From Mariniblastus sp. (GTDB lineage: Bacteria; Planctomycetota; Planctomycetia; Pirellulales; Pirellulaceae), in contig JAQXDZ010000162.1 of assembly GCA_029251085.1 (NCBI GenBank), positions 1 through 43,691 on the forward strand: a stretch of 43,691 nt of DNA, in the 5' to 3' direction. The stretch's first letter is position 1. Every line of letters starts with the position of its first letter. Shown here in pieces: positions 25,887-32,611 of the stretch. The notes beneath the pieces are model-generated. The model worked only from the letters and a program-made list of their open reading frames with translations. It ran no database searches and was not told the DNA's origin. A program made the translations under genes and the position numbers.

Positions 25887-27010
25887 TAATTGGTAACAGG
25901 GTCGAACGATTTGATTGCATCGCTGACGCGGTTGATTTGAGCTTCGGTGATGCCAGGGAACATCGGGAGTGAAAAAATCTGATCGGCAAGCTCAGTGCAA
26001 ACGGGCAGTTTTTTTGGGGCAGATCGGATATCTAAGTAAGGTGTTGCCTGGTTGAGGGGGTTGGGATAATGGATGCCGCAGAAAATATCTTGTTTATTTA
26101 AGTGCTCCATTAATTGGTTTCGCTGTGGATGTTTGACGACGAAGAGGTGGTAGACGTGTCGTGAACCTTCGTTCTCAGTGGGTAAAACCAGTTCAGAATC
26201 GGCCAGTAACTCGTGGTACAGAGTTGCCGCTTTGCGTCGCTGGTTATTCCAGTCATCGAGATAAGGAAGTTTTACCAGGAGAACCGCGGCCTGCAGCGTA
26301 TCGAGTCGGCTGTTGAAAGCGAGCATGCTGTGGACATTTTTCTCACGCTGCCCGTAGTTGCGAAGGAGCCTTAAACGCTCTGCGACTTTTGGGTCTTGCG
26401 TCACAACCGCTCCTCCATCTCCAAAGGCTCCCAGATTTTTACCTGGATAAAAACTGAAGCAACCGGCATCGCCAAGTGTACCGGTCCGTTTCCCGAAGTA
26501 TTCCGAACCGTGGGCCTGGCAAGAATCCTCGACAATTTTAAGACCATGTTTCTCGGCGATTTCCTGAATCGCTTTCATGTTACCCGGTTGGCCATAAAGA
26601 TGGACAGGAACGATCGCTTTGGTTTTCGGTGAGATCGCCTGCTCGATCAAGTCGACGTTCAAGTTGTGATCGGAATGGTTGATGTCGACTAAAACGGGCG
26701 TCGCGCCAGTATGCGATATTGCAAACGTGGTAGCGACAAATGAGTTTCCCGCTGTGATGACTTCATCGCCCGGACCAATGCCAACCGCTCGGAGTGCTAA
26801 GTGAATGGCATCGGTCCCGCTGGCAACACTGACGCAGTAGCTGGAATCGCAGTAGTCGGCGAATTTCTCTTCGAATTCGTCAACCTCAGCACCCAAAATA
26901 AATGCGCCGCGGCGAATGACATTTTCGATGGCAGGCATGACTTCAGGTGTTAATTCATTGCACTGGGTTTTCAGGTCAACGAAGGGAACTGGGGCGGTTA
27001 CCGCTTTCAT
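25886..27010 (-). CDS. DegT/DnrJ/EryC1 sugar aminotransferase (WbpE-like)
   Basis: A 374-residue PLP-dependent nucleotide-sugar aminotransferase. The PLP lysine is K191 in SFYPGKNLGAFGDGG. The substrate-binding ASGTDAIHLAL and EDSCQAHG (Asp for the PLP nitrogen) are present. With the adjacent oxidoreductase and acetyltransferase it resembles WbpE in the WbpB/E/D sequence, which converts a 3-keto uronate sugar to the 3-amino form. It is also like aminotransferases for other keto sugars, so the exact sugar is inferred. ATG start at 27010. Confidence 0.85.
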   Translation of the reverse strand: MKAVTAPVPFVDLKTQCNELTPEVMPAIENVIRRGAFILGAEVDEFEEKFADYCDSSYCVSVASGTDAIHLALRAVGIGPGDEVITAGNSFVATTFAISHTGATPVLVDINHSDHNLNVDLIEQAISPKTKAIVPVHLYGQPGNMKAIQEIAEKHGLKIVEDSCQAHGSEYFGKRTGTLGDAGCFSFYPGKNLGAFGDGGAVVTQDPKVAERLRLLRNYGQREKNVHSMLAFNSRLDTLQAAVLLVKLPYLDDWNNQRRKAATLYHELLADSELVLPTENEGSRHVYHLFVVKHPQRNQLMEHLNKQDIFCGIHYPNPLNQATPYLDIRSAPKKLPVCTELADQIFSLPMFPGITEAQINRVSDAIKSFDPVTN

Positions 27011-27065
27011 ATTTTAAACGCTTTCTTAGGTGTCGTGTCAAAGTTGTGTATCTTGAGTGCGTCGA

Positions 27066-27650
27066 TTAATCATGCAGCATGAAATCGGAGATCGTCGCGT
27101 TGCAATTTGGGCAGGTTGGCCCCGTCTTACGAGACGTTTTCAATCCGCAGAAGCAAACAGTCCCGACGCGTCTGGCTGGCGATCCGGCCATTAAGGCATG
27201 CGGCTCGACATCACGGGTGACGATGGAGCCTGCGGCAATCATGCTGTACGCGCCAAGGGTAATGCCTGGCATGATGGTAGAGTTCGCGCCGATCGAGCTG
27301 CCTTGTTTGACAACGGTCGATTCGAGCCAGGTTTCTTTTTGCTGATATCGATTTGAGGTTCTGCTCATTCTTGGCGAGCGAGGGTATTTATCATTGGTAA
27401 ACACTACATGGGGTCCGAGAAACACATCATCTTCAATGACAATGCCTTCCCAAATGCAAACGTGATTTTTAATGGTGACGTTGTTGCCAACGTAACTTCC
27501 TGTTTCGAGAAAGGCGTGATCACCAACGTTGCAATCTGTCCCTAATGACGCTCCTTCCATTACATGTGCGAACGCCCAGACGCGAGAACCTTTGCCGATG
27601 GTCTCGCATTCGACGAGTGCTTGAGGATGCACTTGATTCGAATGCATCAT
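27066..27650 (-). CDS. Left-handed beta-helix N-acetyltransferase (WbpD-like)
   Basis: A 194-residue hexapeptide-repeat acyltransferase (GSYVGNNVTIKNHVCIWEG; SSIGANSTIMPGITLGAYSMIAAGS). It most resembles acetyltransferases that N-acetylate 3-amino sugars of UDP-2,3-diamino-uronates. The C-terminus carries a CFCG and CPNC pair that may bind zinc. It shares one base with the stop of the Gfo/Idh/MocA gene (27650, TAATG), so the two are coupled. It acts in the cytoplasm, on the nucleotide-sugar level. Confidence 0.88.
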   Translation of the reverse strand: MMHSNQVHPQALVECETIGKGSRVWAFAHVMEGASLGTDCNVGDHAFLETGSYVGNNVTIKNHVCIWEGIVIEDDVFLGPHVVFTNDKYPRSPRMSRTSNRYQQKETWLESTVVKQGSSIGANSTIMPGITLGAYSMIAAGSIVTRDVEPHALMAGSPARRVGTVCFCGLKTSRKTGPTCPNCNATISDFMLHD

Positions 27651-28738
27651 TATTTAACCAGTTTCATTTCTTTTACGGAGTCGCCTCGCTTCAAAGTGGA
27701 CAGCTGGACATCCCCCAGTTTTTGATTCAAAGACAGGTCAGCGGCTTCCAGCACTTGGACGACATCCCTGCCGTTTCGTCCGTCAGTTTTTGGTTGTTTA
27801 TTGGCGGTAATGCAGTCAATGAAATCCATTAGCTCGGCTTTCAATGGCTCTACCTCATTGATTCTGGGAGAGTGTATATCGCCGTACCGATAGCTCACGC
27901 GAAAGTCTGCATAGGTTGTGTCGTCTTGGTGGGACAGGTCCTCGAATTCAACTCCATTGTCATAGATTTTGATTTTTTCCAGAGACTCAATGTCGTTGTA
28001 GATCGCCATTTTTTTGCTTCCGACAACGGTCATTTCTCGTTTCTTATGAGGGTCCAACCAACTGACGTGAATAATTCCCATGCGGTTGTCTTCGAAGTGA
28101 ATGTTGAGTGTGCAGACGTCATGGTTTGACGGGTTGAGATACGCCAGTCCGGAACAATTGACAGCGACGGGGGAACCCATCAGTTCAAGCATGATTGAAA
28201 TGTCGTGAGGTGCTAGATCCCAGAGGGCGCTGACGTCATAGCGTACTGGACCAAGGTTTAGGCGAGTTGAACTCATGTAATAGATCTCGCCAAACTCGTC
28301 GTTGAGTACCATGTCTTTGAGCTTCGCCACAGGGGCTGAATGAAGAAAAATATGGCCTACAAATAACTTTAGGTTGTTGGTGTCGGCAAGGTGGATTAAG
28401 GAATCACATTCAGCGGTTGAAGTTGCCAGCGGCTTTTCAACGAAGGTATGGACTCCATTGGTCAGGGCAAGTTGTGCTAATTGAAAGTGAGTTTTCGTGG
28501 GTGTTGAAATGATGATTGCATCGACATGGTCGGTGGTCATGATTTCGGCAGCATCGACGCTGGTGAGAGCCATTGGATATTTTTGGCCGAATGCTTTGAG
28601 TCGTTCTGGATCCCGGTCGCAGAGAACTGTCACAACGCAATTGTCTAAACTGTTTAAAACGCGAGCAAGATTGGGCCCCCAGTATCCAAGTCCAACGATA
28701 CCGATTCTCAATTGATTGGGACTGTGAGGATGAATCAT
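27650..28738 (-). CDS. Gfo/Idh/MocA oxidoreductase (WbpB-like UDP-sugar 3-dehydrogenase)
   Basis: A 362-residue NAD(P)-dependent oxidoreductase. The dinucleotide motif GLGYWG lies at 16-21. The catalytic FVEKPLATS lysine and DLAPHDISIML are characteristic of the WbpB/WlbA-like subgroup, which oxidises C3 of UDP-GlcNAcA. It is followed directly by the acetyltransferase and the aminotransferase, so the trio can supply a UDP-2,3-diamino-2,3-dideoxy-uronate. The required UDP-GlcNAc 6-dehydrogenase is not in this block; the UDP-sugar dehydrogenase starting at 43645 is a candidate. Confidence 0.88.
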   Translation of the reverse strand: MIHPHSPNQLRIGIVGLGYWGPNLARVLNSLDNCVVTVLCDRDPERLKAFGQKYPMALTSVDAAEIMTTDHVDAIIISTPTKTHFQLAQLALTNGVHTFVEKPLATSTAECDSLIHLADTNNLKLFVGHIFLHSAPVAKLKDMVLNDEFGEIYYMSSTRLNLGPVRYDVSALWDLAPHDISIMLELMGSPVAVNCSGLAYLNPSNHDVCTLNIHFEDNRMGIIHVSWLDPHKKREMTVVGSKKMAIYNDIESLEKIKIYDNGVEFEDLSHQDDTTYADFRVSYRYGDIHSPRINEVEPLKAELMDFIDCITANKQPKTDGRNGRDVVQVLEAADLSLNQKLGDVQLSTLKRGDSVKEMKLVK

Positions 28739-28766
28739 GGATTTAACTTTCGATGAGCGGTCAATT

Positions 28767-29432
28767 TTATGAATTGGGTTGCGTCTCAGAGTAACTCTGA
28801 AAAACTAACTGAATAATGGAGGGGATGGTCATTGCAATGATTTTTGTATCCAACCAAAAAGAGCGTCGCTGGACGTAATCGGCATCCAGTTGATTCATTT
28901 CGTTGAATGTTGTGTTGTTTTTGCCACTCACCTGCCAGAGACCAGTTAAGCCGGGAAGGACGATGAACCGAATGCGTTGCCATTCGCGATATTGATCAAC
29001 CGGAATTACGTCGGGGCGGGGACCAACCAGGCTCATCTCGCCCTTAATCACATTGATCAACTGAGGGAGTTCATCAATCGCGGTACACCGCAACCATTTT
29101 CCCAGGAAGATTAAATGTGCATCGTTGTTGATCTTTTTCAATTGTGCGTCGTCGCTCGTCAATTCCAAGACATGCTGTTGGTGGACGTCGGGGTCCGTGT
29201 GAATGTGCATGGAGCGAAATTTCCATACAAAAATTGGTTGTCCAAGGTAGCCGAATCGTTGGTGCTTAAAAAAAACCGGGCCACGAGATGAAATCTTGAT
29301 GTGGACGGCAACGACAATTAATAACGGAGAGAGGATGGTTAGACCCAACGCGGCACCACAGAGATCAACCCCGCGCTTCCAGACTGGAATCGGTTTTAAC
29401 TTAGTCGGAATAACGGTTGGTTTGGCTGTCAT
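28767..29432 (-). CDS. Undecaprenyl-phosphate sugar-1-phosphate transferase (short WcaJ/EpsL type)
   Basis: A 221-residue bacterial sugar transferase, the initiating enzyme that loads the first sugar phosphate onto undecaprenyl phosphate at the membrane. There is one N-terminal hydrophobic segment (LTILSPLLIVVAVHI). WKFRSMH, AIDELPQLINVIKGEMSLVGPRP and LPGLTGLWQVSGKN are the family signatures. It lacks the N-terminal multi-TM/CoA-binding-like domain of long WcaJ-type proteins. The ATG at 29432 is preferred to a GTG at 29471, which would add 13 residues. A 118-bp gap to the upstream gene holds nothing recognisable. Confidence 0.92.
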   Translation of the reverse strand: MTAKPTVIPTKLKPIPVWKRGVDLCGAALGLTILSPLLIVVAVHIKISSRGPVFFKHQRFGYLGQPIFVWKFRSMHIHTDPDVHQQHVLELTSDDAQLKKINNDAHLIFLGKWLRCTAIDELPQLINVIKGEMSLVGPRPDVIPVDQYREWQRIRFIVLPGLTGLWQVSGKNNTTFNEMNQLDADYVQRRSFWLDTKIIAMTIPSIIQLVFQSYSETQPNS

Positions 29433-29550
29433 TAGACTGCGCGGACTCCGTCCCTCTCGGTGACAGGGCACGTTTGGTTTTCACAGTTGTTCAAATTGTT
29501 ATTGCAATTACCGGGCTCTCTGACGAGTTCCTTAATTGCGGTCTTTCGGC

Positions 29551-30339
29551 TCAGCGGGATGAAGACGATTTGCGCCGCGAAAATCGTTTTCGACATCGAT
29601 TGAGAACAACGCCAGTAAGTATTCCGCCGCGTTGCTGGATCGCTCGTAAGCTCTTTTGAGTTGTCCAATCGGTAGTTTGTTCTGCCTGAATTACGAATAA
29701 ATTTCCGTCAAGAGACGCAAGATTTATGTTGTTTTTTTCTGGCGAGAGAATCGGAGGCAGATCAACAATGACCATGTCGAATTCGGATTGAACCGTTTCG
29801 ATGAAATCGTGTTCGACACCTAAGACTCGAACTGCATCTTGATTTGGTTCACCGGCAGGCAAAATGGAAAGGCCGAGAGTTGATGAAGCACGGTTACTCA
29901 AAAGCGGGTTGCGGGGGTTTGTCGAAAGTCGCCTGATTCTTCGGCGAAGACCGCGTGGAAGCGATCTCGAATCATCGGCTGATAGCTCATGAATGCACTC
30001 GGACTCCATCGCTGTCTCGGCTAACAGATCAGTAAGACCTGGTTTTGAGCCAATGCCAAAAATTCGATGAAGACGCGGTGACGAATAGTTGGCGTCAACG
30101 AGGATCACACGGCAGTCAGTGAAAAACGCAAGATGCAACGCCAGGTTACAGGCAATCGTAGTGACCCCTTCGCCTGAGTTAGCGCTGGTAATTCCAAGTA
30201 CCTTTTTGTCGTTTAAACCAAACCCCTGTTGCGTAAGGTGGTCGGCTATTTCAATGTATTGAGAGCTGGCGATATGCTCACGATCTCTCAGGGTGAGTGA
30301 TCGGGGTGGAGCATCCTGCAGTGAGGAAGAGGAAACCAT
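29551..30339 (-). CDS. CpsD/CapB-type ATPase, tyrosine-kinase-like with altered P-loop
   Basis: A 262-residue MinD/BY-kinase-like protein. The region that should read PGEGKST is NSGEGVTT (residues 54-61), so the Walker A lysine is replaced by valine at 59. A Walker A'-like VILVDAN (78-84) and Walker B-like VIVDLPPIL remain. The usual C-terminal tyrosine cluster is absent; the protein ends in an Arg/Ser-rich tail. It is encoded 2 bp after the Wzz-like gene, as typical for the co-polymerase/kinase pair that controls chain length and export. It may lack kinase activity and act as a structural partner. Confidence 0.85.
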   Translation of the reverse strand: MVSSSSLQDAPPRSLTLRDREHIASSQYIEIADHLTQQGFGLNDKKVLGITSANSGEGVTTIACNLALHLAFFTDCRVILVDANYSSPRLHRIFGIGSKPGLTDLLAETAMESECIHELSADDSRSLPRGLRRRIRRLSTNPRNPLLSNRASSTLGLSILPAGEPNQDAVRVLGVEHDFIETVQSEFDMVIVDLPPILSPEKNNINLASLDGNLFVIQAEQTTDWTTQKSLRAIQQRGGILTGVVLNRCRKRFSRRKSSSSR

Positions 30340-30341
30340 GA

Positions 30342-31898
30342 TTAATTCACCTCCACAGTTTCGCGGCGATCTTGAGGAATGGCGGCGATTACCGGAATGG
30401 AAAGTGATTGCTCTACTTGTTCCGGTGTCGCGTAAGAGCGATCAAAATACTCACAGGTGAATATGAAAAAGAATGCTGCGAATATCGCCAATGCGGTTCC
30501 CATCACGAGTTTATTAAGCCGACCCATGCCAGCCGCTTGCGAGCTGTAGCTTGCCTTTTGCAGTAGGCTAACGCTAGAAATGTTGGCAAGCTCAAGGCCT
30601 TCGAGAATCGCAGACTGCTCGCGACTTGCGACACTGGCAAGATAAATAGTTTCGAGACTAAGACTCTGACGTTCTAGTTCCTGAATGATAACTTCGTTGG
30701 CATTAAGCTGATCGATTTCCAATAAATTCGCTGAGGCTTGTTGTTCGAGAGCTTTAGTTTCGGCTTTAAGGGCCGATGCCAGTGCTTGCTCATTAAGTTG
30801 TGATTGTCGAAATAGTACTAGTGTCGGATTGGGACTGCTCGTTGATTCCGAGGTGACCTGAGTCATGTTCTCAAGAATCTTTTCGAGGGCTTTTCGCTGT
30901 CCCGTGATCGCGATGACTTCTGGGTGTAAATCAGATTTGTTTGCTTTTAATCCGTTTTCTACATTTTCCAGTTCAAACAGTTTGTTTCGCAGTTCATACC
31001 AGCCATTAGGAATAGCTGTTTTTTCGTCATTCTCTATCCGTTCCGGCTCGGTTTTTAGAATTAGTTCGATGGATTTGAGTTTGGCTTCGGACGAGGCAAG
31101 AGAAGCGAGACTGGTTGAAAGCCGAGTCTTGATAGAGGTGGCCTGGTCTTCCAGGATTTTTCTCTGCCCTTCTATGGAAACTAACCCCGCTTTGGATTTG
31201 GCATCCCGAAGTTCGCGTTGGACTGAACTCAACCTCAATTTATTTTTTTCAACTTGATTCGAAAAGAATGACAAAGATCCATTGGTTCGGGTGACGCGGA
31301 GATGTTCCTCTACAAAGGCTGAGGCCCAGGACGCGGAAATTTTTCTAGCAAGTTCAGGGTGACCAGCCTGGCAAATTATTTTAAGGACATTGGAGTCTTT
31401 GGGAGCGCTGAAGCTAGAGCGTTCGCGAAGCAGCTTAATCGCGGTTTCTGTTTTAGTTGGTGAAAATTCATTCTTGATAATTGTGCTTTTTAGATCTGAA
31501 ATCCAGTCTCTCAAACTCCAGCTCGGCGTTTCCTTCTTGGCAGGTGCTCCACTCGAAGAAATGGAGTTGGCGATGATTACGTCTGGCCCAATGTCATTGA
31601 CGACCCGCTTGACGGTTTCGTGGCTTCCAAGGATTTGAAGCATTGAGTTGATTTCAGAATCAAGCGATTTCTGAATGTTGACGGTTTGTCCTGTCGTTGC
31701 AGAGGGATCGAGGGTCGTGCTTTCGCGACCGAGGCGAACGTAAATTTTCGCGACCGATTCGTATTTTTTGGGAGTCAGAATGATCCATGCGATGGTTGCA
31801 GAAACGATTAACAAAAATACGATAATCGCCTTAAAAGCGTGACGAGACAGGACTCGCAACACATCTGTTGGGCCAAGTGTTGAGTGTTCCTCAAACAT
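30342..31898 (-). CDS. Wzz/GumC-type polysaccharide chain-length determinant
   Basis: A 518-residue inner-membrane co-polymerase: TM1 at about 23-41, a long periplasmic coiled-coil region, and TM2 at about 465-482. An N-terminal Wzz motif (KKYESVAKIYV) is present. The cytoplasmic tail (YATPEQVEQSLSIPVIAAIP) resembles that of proteins which dock the CpsD partner. It lacks a fused kinase domain, which is encoded separately 2 bp downstream. It is the first gene of the minus-strand locus, so its upstream region (31899-32611) probably carries the main promoter. Confidence 0.9.
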   Translation of the reverse strand: MFEEHSTLGPTDVLRVLSRHAFKAIIVFLLIVSATIAWIILTPKKYESVAKIYVRLGRESTTLDPSATTGQTVNIQKSLDSEINSMLQILGSHETVKRVVNDIGPDVIIANSISSSGAPAKKETPSWSLRDWISDLKSTIIKNEFSPTKTETAIKLLRERSSFSAPKDSNVLKIICQAGHPELARKISASWASAFVEEHLRVTRTNGSLSFFSNQVEKNKLRLSSVQRELRDAKSKAGLVSIEGQRKILEDQATSIKTRLSTSLASLASSEAKLKSIELILKTEPERIENDEKTAIPNGWYELRNKLFELENVENGLKANKSDLHPEVIAITGQRKALEKILENMTQVTSESTSSPNPTLVLFRQSQLNEQALASALKAETKALEQQASANLLEIDQLNANEVIIQELERQSLSLETIYLASVASREQSAILEGLELANISSVSLLQKASYSSQAAGMGRLNKLVMGTALAIFAAFFFIFTCEYFDRSYATPEQVEQSLSIPVIAAIPQDRRETVEVN

Positions 31899-31931
31899 GG
31901 AATTACTTTTTGCTGGAGAAAATCAAAGTTG

Positions 31932-31961
31932 AAAATAGAAAAGCGCTGACGGAGAAATCAA
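31932..31961 (-). promoter_or_regulatory. Possible sigma70-like promoter upstream of the chain-length gene
   Basis: On the minus strand TTGATT (31956-31961) and TATTTT (31932-31937) are separated by 18 bases, about 35 bp upstream of the ATG at 31898. This is a weak match found by eye. It supports, but does not prove, transcription starting close to the wzz-like gene. Confidence 0.25.
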
Positions 31962-32028
31962 TTTCCATGCTAGTTAGAGCGTTCGAATCAGGGCGCTAAT
32001 TTTGCGAGGAAATTCGGTTTTATCGATT

Positions 32029-32328
32029 TCAACCTAAGTTGGTTTCGTAGATGTCTAGCGGGTTGTAACGATTTTGACGATTGTCGGGATTGGCAAGATG
32101 CAATCCTGGTTTTGACTTTTCGTGGCGGCTACTTCTATGGCATTTCCTGAAAACGGTGGTCTCGATAAATCGTGACGACAGAGCCTGACAATGGGTTTCA
32201 CTCACCCCCCGCAATGGCTGGTCGATTGCTGTTTTGGGAGGTGACCGAATACAGACGTTGAGAAATACTCTGGGCTTTCGTCTCTGTTTAACAGCGTTGA
32301 GACGTGGTTTTCTCACATTAGAAGTCAT
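32029..32328 (-). CDS. Possible small basic ORF (99 aa) in the divergent leader, doubtful
   Basis: An open frame from ATG 32328 encodes a 99-residue, Arg/Lys/His-rich protein (QRRKPRVFL; HRSSRHEKSK) with no recognised domain, signal peptide or ribosome binding site. It overlaps the CGTCTC/GAGACG hairpin and the CGTTGAGA direct repeat. It could be a real small protein, but it could as easily be a chance ORF over a structured leader RNA or a dispersed repeat. Confidence 0.25.
   Translation of the reverse strand: MTSNVRKPRLNAVKQRRKPRVFLNVCIRSPPKTAIDQPLRGVSETHCQALSSRFIETTVFRKCHRSSRHEKSKPGLHLANPDNRQNRYNPLDIYETNLG
32279..32304. repeat. Inverted repeat (6-bp arms) in the divergent region
   Basis: CGTCTC (32279-32284) and GAGACG (32299-32304) form a perfect 6-bp stem. 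The sequence between contains a further CTGTT-T-AACAG inverted repeat, giving alternative foldings typical of an RNA switch or attenuator. It would lie in the leader of the minus-strand transcript if a promoter lies further upstream. Confidence 0.45.
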
Positions 32329-32476
32329 TGGTTAGGCAGCGATGTTTGCCTTTAATTAAGGCTTTGGAAATAATTGACGGGTTGGCTAACCAATTTTGAT
32401 ACGAACCTCGTAATAAGAGAGTCGTTTGTTCCGCTGCGGTGCTATCGGTGTTTAGATTGCCGAAAGTATTGGTTAG
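32327..32476. promoter_or_regulatory. Three ATTGGTTAG sites (candidate operator cluster)
   Basis: ATTGGTTAG occurs at 32327-32335 (plus), 32386-32394 (minus) and 32468-32476 (plus). The last two extend to a 10-bp perfect inverted repeat (GCTAACCAAT at 32385-32394 and ATTGGTTAGC at 32468-32477). Three copies of a 9-mer within 150 bp of a divergent promoter region suggest binding of a regulator. Confidence 0.4.
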
Positions 32477-32611
32477 CTAAAAGAACGGGGTCGTGTGAGG
32501 TGAATTCAGCTGACTCAATCAGGCTTTGCAAATAATGCCGCCTCCAGACCCTTTGAGTTCCGATACTGAGATTAGACCCACGCCGAAAATGTCTTTGCGT
32601 TAATAACTATC

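Larger units (their letters stand above)
31899..32611. other. 713-bp divergent intergenic region, candidate main control region of the locus
   Basis: This stretch separates the minus-strand polysaccharide genes from the plus-strand giant gene. It contains three copies of ATTGGTTAG (two plus, one minus), a CGTCTC/GAGACG hairpin (32279-32304), a direct repeat CGTTGAGA (32256-32263 and 32295-32302), a GCCTT/AAGGC hairpin around TAATT (32348-32362), and an open 99-codon minus-strand frame (32029-32328). No tRNA or recognised riboswitch was seen. Confidence 0.6.

Noticed and set aside
31899..32611. Cyclic-di-GMP (GEMM) riboswitch in the divergent region
   Set aside because: I looked for the conserved core and GNRA/receptor pattern and did not find it in either strand.
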